DNA from: CAWFPR01 sp963817635
Lineage (GTDB): Bacteria > Acidobacteriota > Vicinamibacteria > Vicinamibacterales > 2-12-FULL-66-21
DNA: 64,000 nucleotides
Direction: 5' to 3'
NCBI GenBank assembly: GCA_963817635.1
Contig: CAWFPR010000024.1
Location: 310,001 to 374,000, forward strand
The translations under genes and the position numbers were made by a program. Below, one piece after another: positions 1-9,400 of the stretch. Each line of letters starts with the position of its first letter. The first letter of the stretch is position 1. A model generated the notes under the pieces. That model searched no databases and had not been told where the DNA came from. It saw only the letters and a list, made by a program, of their open reading frames with translations.

Positions 1-1437
1 CGAGAGCGACACGTCGCATCTCGACTGGAACCTGCGCACCGGGGGCTACGGCGATGTCGTGGGGGCGCCCGCCAAGTTCAGTTTCGACATCACGGCGAGC
101 CACTGCAGCGATGTCGTCTACTTCACCGTCAACCATGCCGGCTCGTCGTCCAGACCCAACGTCATCGCGATCACCAACCCGTACGCGGGCTGCTCCGGGA
201 ACTCGACCGGCGCGACGCCGACGGTGAAATGGGCCCTCCGCATGACCGCCGGCACCGCGACGTCCGCGGTGCCCAGCCTCGACGGCACCGTGCTCTACGT
301 CCTCGAATCGGGGACCACCAGCGTCATCCTGCACGCCATCAACGTCAACAACATCACGACCGGCACCGGCTCGTACAACTTCAACACGCAAGTGTGGTCG
401 AACGTGCACCGCCTGGTGACATCACCCATCGGCACCGCGGCGAGCGAGCAGCGCTTTCAGATCACGTTCTCGAACGTCGCGAACAACGTGTCGTCGCCGT
501 TCCTGGACTACGCCACCAACGAGATCTTCTTCGGCGATTCCGCCGGCCGGATTCAGCACGTCATCAACGCGCATCTGTCAACCGCGTCGCGGGATACGAC
601 TCACTTCACGAACGCGTGCGGAACCGCGCAACTGCAGTCGCCCGTGTTCGTCAACGGCCAGGTGATCGTCAGCAGCTACAACGGATTCGTGTACCGGTTG
701 AACACGGCTGGCGCCGCCCCGTACACCTGCGTGGCATCGGCGCAACTCGGAGCGGGAACGGGCGCCGGCATCTCGCGGCGCTCTCGCCTCCGATTGTCGA
801 CGTCACCAATGACACGATCACCCTGAGCACCAACAACGCCGCGGGTTACGGTATCGCGGGAATTGGCGTCATGAACCTGATGTTCGGCCCGGGTGACCAG
901 CCTGTTTCGGGGCAGATGCTAGGACCGGCCACCGCCTCGACGATCGCGCCCGTCAGCCCGGCGCTCGATGACGAGTTCTGGACGACGATGCAGGGAACCT
1001 CTACGGAGTCGGCGCGAACACGGCGGGCACGGACACGTACCTGGTCCGCTTCGCGTCACAACGGCACGCTGGGCGCTCCATGGGGCTACGCGCGACTGCA
1101 CCGCAGTGGCGGCGGCAGCGTCGTCGCGTCGAGCCCGGTCACTGAGTTCTTGACGGCGAGTTCGCTCGCGAACAAAGATTTCGTGTTCGTGGGCGGCGGC
1201 GGCGGTACGGTACCTGTTCATGAACCGCATCAGGGCCGGATTCGCCGGGACCGACGCCGCGCCCGTCAACATGGACAACTGGTTCGGGGTGACCGGCGGC
1301 GTCATCTCGCAGATCACGATCGACACGCGCACGACCGCCGTCACCGGTTCGACGCCACGGCAAACATCTACTTCGGGACCAAAGCGGTCGGCACGTCGAC
1401 CCAGAGCACGATCGTTCAGCTCGCGCAGCAGTTCTGA
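1..1437 (+). CDS. Secreted beta-propeller-like protein, 3' part, frameshifted
   Basis: The reading frame is open from base 2, so the 5' end lies outside the window. The protein is rich in Ser, Thr, Asn and Gly with short hydrophobic strands. It has repeating 'PSLDGTVLYVLE', 'FFGDSAGRIQHV' and 'FVNGQVIVSSYNGFVYRL' segments, typical of PQQ/WD-like blades in extracellular proteins. The frame must change near 775, 995, 1065, 1205 and 1355 to reach the natural end 'STIVQLAQQF' and the TGA at 1435-1437. Each piece reads sensibly alone, so I treat it as one gene with sequence errors; a decaying gene is the alternative. It sits 70 bp before the putative peptide-maturation cassette, but nothing shows a functional link. 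Specific function unknown. Confidence 0.5.
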   Translation, partial: RERHVASRLEPAHRGLRRCRGGARQVQFRHHGEPLQRCRLLHRQPCRLVVQTQRHRDHQPVRGLLRELDRRDADGEMGPPHDRRHRDVRGAQPRRHRALRPRIGDHQRHPARHQRQQHHDRHRLVQLQHASVVERAPPGDITHRHRGERAALSDHVLERREQRVVAVPGLRHQRDLLRRFRRPDSARHQRASVNRVAGYDSLHERVRNRATAVARVRQRPGDRQQLQRIRVPVEHGWRRPVHLRGIGATRSGNGRRHLAALSPPIVDVTNDTITLSTNNAAGYGIAGIGVMNLMFGPGDQPVSGQMLGPATASTIAPVSPALDDEFWTTMQGTSTESARTRRARTRTWSASRHNGTLGAPWGYARLHRSGGGSVVASSPVTEFLTASSLANKDFVFVGGGGGTVPVHEPHQGRIRRDRRRARQHGQLVRGDRRRHLADHDRHAHDRRHRFDATANIYFGTKAVGTSTQSTIVQLAQQF

Positions 1438-1507
1438 GGTGTTGTCGTCCGTCCGACCCGCGGGACTGCCGGACTCCATGGAAGCGTCGTTTCCATGACT
1501 TCACCAC

Positions 1508-2360
1508 ATGGCTGACAGCCCCCGACGTCGAGCGTCGCCTCCGCGGAGTTCGGGCCCGGACGGGTCCTGTCCCGGTTGCGTCACGGTCGAGGTCGGGGGT
1601 GTGTCGGTGTCCCTGTGCACCAGCGACGCTGCCCTGGTCGAGATCCTCAGCGAGCGGTTCCGGCGCTTTCTGACCGCGTCCACGGACCCGGCTTTCCGAT
1701 TCGACATCACCGTCATCGATCCGCCGCTCTCCGGCGCCGACGCAGAATCTCGAGGTTCGAGAGTCGGATGGGCGGTGGGTCATGCGTCGGGGCGACTTCA
1801 GAGCCGAGTGGGTCGTGGCAACTGGTCGCGGCCGCATCTGGCAGCCGCTCAGTCCGTACGGCGCGGACACTGTCCTCCGGATCGTGCACACCCTGATCCT
1901 GTCAACGCAGGGCGGGTTCCTGCTGCACGCCTCGAGTGTCATCAGGAACGGCCGCGCGTTTCTCTTCACCGGGCCGTCTGGTGCCGGCAAATCGACGATT
2001 GTTGGTCTGGCGCCTGACGATGTGGTTGTACTGACCGACGAGATCTCATACGTCAGGCGAAGCGGCGACCAATATCTCGCATTCGGTACGCCATTTGCAG
2101 GGGAGCGCAGCGATTTGGGCGAGCCTGGCTGCGCTCCAGTGGCGGCGCTGTTTCAGCTCGGCCGAGGCGCCGACAATGAGCACGTTCGGCTGGATGCGGC
2201 CGCCGGGGTCAAGGTGCTCATGCGCAATATCCTGTTTTTTGCCGGCGATCCCCGGCTCACGGGGCGCATCCTCGACACCGCGTGCGACTTCGTTGCGCGG
2301 GTGCCGGCCTGCGAGCTGCGGTTCGCGCCCGACCCGCGCGTCTGGAGCACCATACGATGA
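1508..2360 (+). CDS. HPr kinase-like P-loop kinase of RiPP-type cassette
   Basis: The protein resembles the C-terminal catalytic half of HPr Ser kinase/phosphorylase. It has 'LLHASSVI' followed by a Walker A loop GPSGAGKS (about residues 155-162) and then 'VVLTDEI', a Walker B-like strand. An N-terminal part of about 80 residues precedes this. One indel near 1740 moves the frame; the second frame restores 'LEVRESDGRWVMRRGDF'. The length (about 283 aa) is near that of HprK, but no HPr or PTS gene is nearby. The stop TGA (2358-2360) overlaps the PqqD start in an ATGA, implying translational coupling. HprK-like kinases occur in some lasso-peptide clusters, where they phosphorylate the peptide. 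A role on the peptide encoded at 3683 is inference. Confidence 0.75.
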
Positions 2361-2635
2361 GTCAATTCGTCGTACGCGGGGATTGGCTGGCGGCGCGCAA
2401 GGTCGCCGGCGAGATGGGTGATCCTGTCCGCCGAGGACTGAGCCTGTTCGTACTGAACGAGACAGGCACGGCCATATGGGAGGCCGCTGACGGTCGCACC
2501 CCGATGCGGGCGATTGCCGACGCCCTGTGCACCGACTACGAGGTCGAGCGCGACCAGGCCGAGCGCGACGTCGAGGCGTTCGTTCGGGCGCTCGCCGCCG
2601 CCGGCGTCGTGACGATTCGCGAGGAGCCCGCGTGA
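2357..2635 (+). CDS. PqqD-like peptide chaperone
   Basis: A 92-residue protein with the PqqD fold pattern: 'GLSLFVLNETGTAIWEAADG' beta-turn region, then two helices ('MRAIADALCTDYEVERD', 'AERDVEAFVRALAAAGVV'). PqqD-like proteins (RiPP recognition elements) bind the leader of a precursor peptide and present it to a radical SAM enzyme. The start ATG at 2357 overlaps the stop of the kinase, and the stop TGA (2633-2635) overlaps the GTG start of the radical SAM gene at 2632. This gives an unbroken translationally coupled chain. The small size and position directly before a SPASM enzyme make the call firm. The identity of its peptide partner is inferred from the neighbour at 3683. Confidence 0.85.
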   Translation: MSQFVVRGDWLAARKVAGEMGDPVRRGLSLFVLNETGTAIWEAADGRTPMRAIADALCTDYEVERDQAERDVEAFVRALAAAGVVTIREEPA

Positions 2636-3686
2636 CGTCCCTTCGACTGATGGACCGCGTGCGGGAGCGTGCCGCGGCTGCCGGGGTGCCTCTTGCGGTG
2701 CACCTCGACCTGACCTACCGCTGCAACGAGCGCTGCGTCCACGCTATCTGGCCGATCGTCACAGTGATGCCGGCGAGATCGAGCACCGGGACCATGACGT
2801 CGCTGCTCGATCAGCTGGCGCAGGCGGGCACGCTCTTCCTCACGATCAGCGGCGGCGAACCGTTCCTGCGGCGCGACCTCTTCGAGTTGCTGGAATACGC
2901 GCGGCGGCTCCGCTTCGACGTGCGGCTCAAGACGAACGCGACGATGATCGGCGCGGCGGAGGCGGCGCGGCTCAGGTCCATTGGCGTACGCGAGGTCCAG
3001 GTCAGCCTGTACTCGTACCGGCCCGACGTGCACGACACGATTACCAGGCTGCCCGGCTCGTTCGCGCGGACCGTCGATGGTCTTCGACGCCTGCGATCGC
3101 AGGGCGTCGCGGCGACGATCGCGCACGTGCTGATGCGCGAGAACGGTCCGGACGTCGAAGGTGTCCGGACGCTGGCTGTCGAGCTGGGGGTGCCGTGCAC
3201 CACCGACGTGACCATTACGCCGACCATCGACGGCGATCCCCGGATCCTCGGCCACTGTCTTCCGGGCGTACAGCTGCTGACGATCTTCAGGGATCGGAGG
3301 TTCGCGGGAGACCAGGCCCACTCGCAGGCCGATCCCGCGGCACATCAGGAGGCCCTGGACATGGTTCCGTGCGGCGCCGGTCATACCGGGTGCTACATCA
3401 CGCCGCGCGGCGACGTCTATCCGTGCGTCCAGTTTCCCCTTGCGTGCGGCAACGTGCGGCAGGAGCGTTCCAGAAGATCTGGCAGCAGTCTGCCCGGTTC
3501 GCCGAAGTGCGATCGATCCGGGGCCGCGACCTGACGACCTGCTCGAGCTGCTCGCAGATGTCAGGCTGTTCGCGGTGTCCGGGGCTCGCGTTCATGGAAG
3601 GCAGCATGCGCGGCCCCTCGACGGCCGACTGTGAAAAATCGACGCTGCGTCTGCGCGCATCGTCAACCACTGGTGCGTGCGTATGA
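2632..3686 (+). CDS. Radical SAM/SPASM peptide-modifying enzyme, frameshifted
   Basis: The N-terminus has a TIM-barrel radical SAM start: 'AVHLDLTYRCNERC' (Cys31, Cys35), then 'LFLTISGGEPFLRRDLFELL' (SAM-binding GGEP). The C-terminus is a SPASM domain: 'GAGHTGCYITPRGDVYPC', then 'LTTCSSCSQMSGCSRCPGLA' and a final Cys, which would bind auxiliary iron-sulfur clusters. As written, the third cysteine of CxxxCxxC is lost ('CNERCVHA'). Adding one base near 2743 gives 'CVHCYL', and removing one near 2793 restores the downstream frame, so the motif is probably intact in the cell. A further single-base loss near 3471 moves the frame before 'FQKIWQQSARF'. Start is GTG 2632, overlapping PqqD. Substrate likely the peptide at 3683. 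Confidence 0.88.
3334..3384 (+). repeat. 51-bp imperfect direct repeat, copy A (inside radical SAM gene)
   Basis: These 51 bases match 4322-4372 at 44 positions by hand alignment without gaps. Here they encode 'PAAHQEALDMVPCGAG' just before the SPASM cysteines. Confidence 0.7.
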
Positions 3687-3880
3687 AGTCCCAGGAGCAT
3701 CCGACCCCCGCTGCCGTCAATTCGTCCGGGGAGCCCGCGGCCGAGGCTCGGCCGAAAGTCCGCAAGCCGTACGAACGCCCCGCGTTCGCCCGGGAACAGC
3801 TGTTCGAGACGATGGCGCTCTCCTGCGGCAAGGTCAATCCCACGAGCGGCCAATGCCGGGCGTTCAGGAAGAATTCCTGA
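3683..3880 (+). CDS. Putative RiPP precursor peptide (65 aa)
   Basis: A small ORF whose ATG overlaps the radical SAM stop (ATGA, 3683-3686). The sequence has a hydrophilic Pro/Ala/Glu-rich leader (residues 1-27), then 'KPYERPAF' (28-35), 'EQLFETMALSCGK' (38-50), and a short tail with a second Cys: 'VNPTSGQCRAF'. It is bounded by a PqqD-like protein and a radical SAM/SPASM enzyme upstream and a signal-peptidase-like gene downstream. That is the usual position of a RiPP precursor. The two cysteines (48, 58) and the Ser, Thr and Lys residues of the last 20 are candidate modification sites. I do not recognise a named RiPP class. That this is the substrate is inference from context and size. Confidence 0.72.
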   Translation: MKSQEHPTPAAVNSSGEPAAEARPKVRKPYERPAFAREQLFETMALSCGKVNPTSGQCRAFRKNS

Positions 3881-4371
3881 TCGCCGGCCCCTCGCTCGTC
3901 GGCGATCTCCTCAGGGCCCACGGTCAGGTCCGGATCCGCGCGCTCGGGGGCAGCATGTTTCCGGTGATCCGCTCGGGCGACGTGCTCTCGGTTCGCCGGT
4001 GCGCCGTCGACGCGGTCCGGCCGGGCGACGTGGTCCTGCTCCAGGCAGACGATCGTCTCTTTGCGCACCGGCTCATCGAGAAGCGCGGAGAGCGCCACCT
4101 GTCGTCGCTCGTGACCCGTGGAGACGCCCACTGGCGGAATGACCCGCTGCGGCCGGGGTCCGCGCTGCTGGGCCAGGTCGTGGCCGTCACCAGGGACGGG
4201 CGGCCGCCTGTCGCGACATTGCGGCTCACGCCGGTCCAGCGCCTGGTCGGGCTCGCCGCCAGTGAGACGACGCGTGTGTCTAGGCAGGTCTGTGACGTGA
4301 TTGCGCGGGCCGCCGGCGGAACCCGCGGCTCATCAGGAGGCTCTGGACCTGGTCCCTGGCGGCGCCGGTGA
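3853..4371 (+). CDS. SipW-like (S24/S26) signal peptidase
   Basis: A 172-residue serine protease of the signal peptidase/LexA-like fold. Motifs in order: 'LGGSMFPVIRSGD' with nucleophile Ser34, 'VRPGDVVLL', 'LFAHRLIE' with His72, and 'VTRGDAHWRND' with Asp91. The His in the HR(L/I) box where bacterial signal peptidase I has Lys points to the archaeal/SipW type (Ser-His). The ATG at 3853 lies inside the precursor gene (28-bp overlap, different frame), so both are probably translated together. No clear N-terminal membrane anchor is visible, which is unusual for secretory signal peptidases and fits a soluble leader protease. Its C-terminal 16 residues fall in the 51-bp repeat and may not be native. 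Role in leader removal is inference. Confidence 0.75.
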   Translation: MPGVQEEFLIAGPSLVGDLLRAHGQVRIRALGGSMFPVIRSGDVLSVRRCAVDAVRPGDVVLLQADDRLFAHRLIEKRGERHLSSLVTRGDAHWRNDPLRPGSALLGQVVAVTRDGRPPVATLRLTPVQRLVGLAASETTRVSRQVCDVIARAAGGTRGSSGGSGPGPWRRR

Positions 4372-4372
4372 T
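4322..4372 (+). repeat. 51-bp imperfect direct repeat, copy B (end of peptidase gene)
   Basis: Counterpart of 3334-3384 (44/51 identical). In frame 2 it would still encode 'PAAHQEALDLVPGGAG', i.e. a fragment of SPASM-domain coding sequence. The peptidase reads it in another frame and stops inside it. Confidence 0.7.
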
Positions 4373-4454
4373 TCGCCACCTCGTGCCGCGCGCGTAGTCC
4401 GCAAACGGCGAGTGGTAAGATGTTGCCGGATCATCTGCCGCCTCAGACTGCCCA

Positions 4455-5969
4455 GTGAAAATCCTTATTGCGAACCGCGGCGAGATTGCCGTGCGGATCA
4501 TGCGCGCGTGCCGGGAGATGGGCATTCCCAGCGTCGCCGTGTATTCGGATTGCGATCGTGACGCCCGGCACGTGCTCGAGGCGGATCAGGCGTTTCACAT
4601 CGGTCCGAGCGAAGCCGCGAAAAGCTACCTCGACATTCCGCGAATCCTCGAGGTCGCACGTCGCGCCGGGGCCGACGCCGTGCACCCGGGTTATGGTTTC
4701 CTGGCGGAAAATTCCGCCTTCGCGCGAGCGTGCACGGACGCGGGGATCACCTTCATCGGCCCGTCGCACGAAGTGATTTCCCTGATGGGCAGCAAGACCT
4801 CGGCGCGCGCGGCCGCGATGAAGGCCGGCGTGCCGGTGGTGCCAGGCACCGAGACGGCCCTGCCCGACTCGGTGCCCGAGGACGAAATCGTCGATATCGC
4901 GGCGCGTGTGGGCTATCCGATCGTCGTGAAGGCAGTCGCGGGCGGCGGCGGCAAGGGCATGCGCACGGTCGACGGCGAGGCCGCGCTGGTCAATGCGATC
5001 CGCACGGCGCGTTCCGAGGCGCGGTCGGCCTTCGGCGATAGCGCCATCTATCTCGAGCGCCGCATCGTCCGGCCGCGGCACATCGAGGTGCAGCTGCTCG
5101 GCGACCTGGCCGGCACGGTGATTCCGTTCGTCGAGCGCGAGTGTTCGATCCAGCGCCGGCACCAGAAGGTCGTCGAAGAGTCACCGTCGATGGCCGTCAC
5201 GCCGGCGGTGCGCCGCCGCCTGGCCGAGGCGGCGGCCTCAGTCGCGCGGACCGTCGGGTACACGAGCGCCGGGACGATCGAATTCCTGATGGACGAGGAC
5301 GGTTCGTTCTTCTTCCTCGAGATGAACACGCGCCTCCAGGTCGAGCACCCCGTCACCGAGACGGTGACGAACATCGACCTCGTGAAATGGCAGATCCGGA
5401 TCGCGCGCGGCGAGTGTCTCGACATCGATCCGGAGCGCGCCCTCACACCGCTCCGGCACGCCGTCGAGTGCCGCATCTACGCGGAGGATCCGGACCTCGG
5501 CTTCCTGCCGTCACCGGGGCTCATCCGTGGTCTGCGGCCCGCGTCCGGGCCCGGCGTTCGGGATGACGGCGGCGTGAGCGTCGGGTATACGGTGCCGGTG
5601 TACTACGACTCGATGATTGCCAAGCTCGTCACCTCGGGCGGCACCCGCACGGAGGCGGTCGACCGCATGGCGCGGGCGCTGCGCGAGTATCAGGTGCTCG
5701 GTATCCGGACGACGATCCCGTTCTTCCTGTGGCTGATGCGCCAGCCTGACTATCACGAGGGACGGTTCGACACGACCTATCTCGATCGGCTGCTCACGGA
5801 TCGCCGTGGAGCGACGTTCAGCGAGTTGACCGAGGAGGAAGAAGAGCTGGCCACCATGGCGGCTGCGCTCGACGCGTACCTGCGGGCGAGTGCCGGTTCG
5901 GCGCTCGGGCCCGCCCGCGAGCAGGCCCAGTGGAAGCGCGCGGCCAGGCGCGAGGCGCTGCGGGGATGA
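4455..5969 (+). CDS. accC: Biotin carboxylase subunit of acyl-CoA carboxylase
   Basis: A 504-aa biotin carboxylase with the full domain order. The N-terminal pre-ATP-grasp begins 'KILIANRGEIAVRIMRAC'; the ATP-grasp has 'VAGGGGKGMR' and 'HIEVQLLGD'; the C-terminal domain has 'FLEMNTRLQVEHPVTE' with the catalytic Glu-Asn-Arg-Gln residues. It carboxylates biotin with ATP and bicarbonate. It is longer than E. coli AccC (about 450 aa), as in acetyl/propionyl-CoA carboxylase alpha subunits. The GTG at 4455 fits the start of the family alignment. The biotin carrier follows with an ATGA overlap. No carboxyltransferase gene is in the window, so the acyl-CoA substrate cannot be told. Confidence 0.95.
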   Translation: MKILIANRGEIAVRIMRACREMGIPSVAVYSDCDRDARHVLEADQAFHIGPSEAAKSYLDIPRILEVARRAGADAVHPGYGFLAENSAFARACTDAGITFIGPSHEVISLMGSKTSARAAAMKAGVPVVPGTETALPDSVPEDEIVDIAARVGYPIVVKAVAGGGGKGMRTVDGEAALVNAIRTARSEARSAFGDSAIYLERRIVRPRHIEVQLLGDLAGTVIPFVERECSIQRRHQKVVEESPSMAVTPAVRRRLAEAAASVARTVGYTSAGTIEFLMDEDGSFFFLEMNTRLQVEHPVTETVTNIDLVKWQIRIARGECLDIDPERALTPLRHAVECRIYAEDPDLGFLPSPGLIRGLRPASGPGVRDDGGVSVGYTVPVYYDSMIAKLVTSGGTRTEAVDRMARALREYQVLGIRTTIPFFLWLMRQPDYHEGRFDTTYLDRLLTDRRGATFSELTEEEEELATMAAALDAYLRASAGSALGPAREQAQWKRAARREALRG

Positions 5970-6478
5970 CCTTCGAAGTCGAGATCAACGGCCGCACCCG
6001 CAGCGTCTCTGTCGAGCGGGCTCGCGCGGGGCACTACCGCATCGTGATCGACGGCACTCCGCACGAGATCGATGCGGTCCGCGTCGGCCACTTCGGCCTT
6101 TCGCTGATTCTCGACCACGACTCGGGACGGAGCCGCGATCTCCAGGTGGCGCCCGCCGCGGGTCCCGGCGACGTCCTCGTGACGCTCGACGGCCGTATCG
6201 TTTCGGCGGCGATCGACCGCCGGCGGACGGCGCGGGGCTGGGCGGACGGTGTCGCCCACGACGGCGAGCAGGCCGTGGTCGCGCCGATGCCCGGCCGCGT
6301 CGTCCGCGTGCTCGTGGCGGCGGGCGACGAGGTGGCCGCCCGGCAGGGGCTCGTGGTGGTGGAGGCCATGAAGATGGAAAATGAGCTTCGATCGCCCAAG
6401 GCCGGCCGGGTCAAGGACATTGCGGTGACGCCGGGAATGTCCGTCGAGACGGGCCGGGTTCTGATCGTGATCGAGTAA
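5966..6478 (+). CDS. Biotin carboxyl carrier protein
   Basis: A 170-aa protein with a C-terminal biotinyl domain. 'APMPGRVVRVLVAAGDEV' leads to the attachment site 'EAMKMEN', with biotinylated Lys136, and then 'SPKAGRVKDIAVTPGMSV'. The N-terminal 90 residues form a beta-rich linker domain like those before the biotinyl domain in propionyl-CoA carboxylase alpha chains. The ATG at 5966 overlaps the accC stop (ATGA), so the two proteins are made together and act as one carboxylase half-reaction module. The stop at 6478 is 13 bases before the TTG of the TamB-like gene, suggesting transcription may run on. Confidence 0.92.
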   Translation: MTFEVEINGRTRSVSVERARAGHYRIVIDGTPHEIDAVRVGHFGLSLILDHDSGRSRDLQVAPAAGPGDVLVTLDGRIVSAAIDRRRTARGWADGVAHDGEQAVVAPMPGRVVRVLVAAGDEVAARQGLVVVEAMKMENELRSPKAGRVKDIAVTPGMSVETGRVLIVIE

Positions 6479-6491
6479 CTCACAGGTTCAC

Positions 6492-9400
6492 TTGGCCGAA
6501 ACCGATAGCGACGCGCCGATCGAACAGGCGCCGCCGCCGGACGAAGCGCCGGCGCCGCGGCGCTCGATATGGCGGCTGTTCCTCCTGCGGGCGCTGGCGC
6601 TCGTCGTGGCGGTGGCCGCGGGCGTCCTCGTGTCGGTCTATACGGTTGACCTCGGCCCGAGCCTGCGCGGGGCCGCCGAGCGCGCCGGGTCGAAGTACCT
6701 CGAACACCCGATGCACATCGGGCGGCTGTCCGCGACGCTCCGGCCCGGCGTGTTCCGGGTGGACGACCTCGTCATCGACGGACTCGAGCCCGGGGACCGT
6801 CCGTTTCTGACGGCGAAGACGATCGTCGTCAGCCTGCCGTGGTGGACGATTTTCACGCACAAGCTCGAGATCGAGTGGATCGAGATGAGCGACTGGGACA
6901 TGGTCGTGGAGTCGTTCACCAACGGCCGTCACAATTTCCCGAAGTTCGTCCACGAGCGCACGGAACCGAAGAAGCCGGGCCTGTGGCCATTCACGACCAC
7001 GTTGCGGTACGTGATCGCGTCGCGCGGACAGTTCACCTACGTCGATCACGGCACCCCGTGGAGCACGGTCGGCCGGAACCTGCGGGTCCAGGTCTGGCGC
7101 GACTTCATCAACGGCAATTACGCCGGCGAGGCATCGTTCAGCGACGGCACGATCCATATCCAGTCGTACGAGTCGTTCCGCGCCAGCATGCAGTCGCACT
7201 TCGTGATCAACGGATCGCAGGTGCACTTCAACAGGATCGATCTGGAGACCGATGGCGCGACCTCCGTCATGGACGGCGACATCGACATGGCGCACTGGCC
7301 GGAGCAGACCTATCGCATCACGTCGAAGATCGATTTCCAGACCGAGAAGAGCATCTTCTTCCATGGCGACAATTTCACCGCGTCCGGCCAGGGGGATTTC
7401 ACCGGGACGTTCCACCTGTTCAAGGGCGGTCGCGAGCTGAAGGGCACATTCTCGACGCCGATGGCGCGGGTCGGGATTGGCGCGAACGACTGGTCGTTCC
7501 CGGACCTCCGCGGACGGGTGCTGTGGGTGCCGGAGAAGCTCGAGGTGACCGACGCGACCAGCGGGCTCTATGGGGGCACCGCGCGATTCGACTACCGGCT
7601 GGCGCCGCTGAACGAACACGGCGTGCCGACGCGCGCGTCGTGGGACGTGGCCTACCGCGACGTGGATCTGTCGCAGCTCACCGATTTTCTCGACACCGCG
7701 GGCATCCGTCTCGCGGGCCGGATCACGGGTCGGAACCGCCTGGACTGGGCGCTCGGCAGGTGGGGGGAGAAGACCGGCAGCGGCGAAATCGCCGCCGTGC
7801 CGCCGCCGGGCATACGCGTCATGACGCGCGAGTTCGTGCCCGAGAGGGTGGCGCACGAGATCGAACTGCCGCCCGAGGCCGGCCCGTTCAACCCGCACCA
7901 TCCGCTCGGATACGTGCCGATCGCCGGGCACATCGTCTACACCCTCGATCCGGAGTGGATCGCGATCGACAGGAGCTGGACGGCGACGGAGAAGACCTAC
8001 GTCGAGTACGACGGCCGGACGGCGTACGGCGTGCGCTCGCGCATCCCGTTCCACGTGACGAGCCTCGACTGGCAGGAGAGCGATCGCGTGCTGGCCGGCA
8101 TCATGACCGCGTTCGGGTCGCCGACCGGCGCCGTGCCGATCGGCGGCATGGGGCAGTTCGACGGCGTGATGCTCAACGCGTTCTCGAGACCGCGCATCGA
8201 AGGGACGTTCAGCGGCGATCACATGCGCGCCTGGGACGTCGTCTGGGGCAGCGGTCACGCGAATGTCGCCATCGAGAACAGCTACGTCGTCGTGAAGGAC
8301 AGCACCATCACGCACGGCGGCGGCGAAATCGAGGCCGACGGCACCTTCTCGCTCGGCTATCCCCGTCGGGACGGGGGAGAGGAGATCGACGCGCGCGTCC
8401 GCATCACCGGGTGGACGCTGGCCGATCTGCGCCACGCGTTCGAGCTGGACGACTGGCCCGTCGAAGGGCTGGTGTCCGGGGAGTACCACCTGTATGGCAA
8501 CTTCGAGACACCCTACGGTTTCGGGCGGCTCACGATCGACGACGGCGTGGCGTACGGCGAGACCTTCGACACCGCGTCAGCCGCGCTGCGCTTCGAGGGC
8601 TCGGGCGTGCGGCTCGATGCCCTGACGATCGCGAAGAGCACCGGCGCCGTGACGGGCGCCGCGTGGGTCGGCTGGGACGGCAACTACTCGTTCAACGCGG
8701 ACGGCAGCAAGATTCCGGTCGAGTCGCTGAAGACCGCGGCGTTTCCGACGGCGCCGCTCTCAGGCGTGCTCCAGTTCAAGGCGGCCGGCACCGGCACGTT
8801 CGACGTGCCCCGCTACGACGTGAACGTGCGCGTGGACGACCTCTTCGCCGGCGACGAGGAAGTCGGCCAGCTGACGGGGCTCCTGGGGCTGCGCGGCAAG
8901 CTCCTGACGATGGACTTCAACGCCGCCTCGAAACGCCTGGCCGTCGCGGGCTCCGGCCGCATCGCGATGACCGACGCCATGGACGCGGAACTGTCGCTGA
9001 GGTTCCAGGACACGTCGCTCGATCCGTACCTCCGTTTCTTCGAGCCGCGGCTCTCGCCCTTCACCACCGCGGTGGCCGGCGGCACCGTGCGCGTCGTGGG
9101 CGAGCTGGCCGACATCGATCACCTGATGGTCGAAACCAAAGTCGAGCAGCTCGACATGAAGCTGTTCGACTATCGCGTCAGCAACCGCGATCCCCGGACG
9201 AGCGAGTACGTGCCGATCGAACTCGGGCTCGACCAGGACGTCGCGACGATCGATCAGTTCCGGTTGTTCGGCGACGGCACCGAGCTGGCGCTCAGCGGCA
9301 CCGTCGGCCTGCGCGATTCGACCCTGGCGCTCAAGGCGGAAGGGGACGCCAACCTCGGCATCCTCCCGGGGTTCTTCCGGGATATCCGCAGTTCGGGGTC

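Noticed and set aside
1508..2360. True HPr kinase/phosphorylase of a PTS system
   Set aside because: No ptsH or other PTS gene nearby, a divergent N-terminus, and coupling to PqqD and a radical SAM gene fit peptide modification better.
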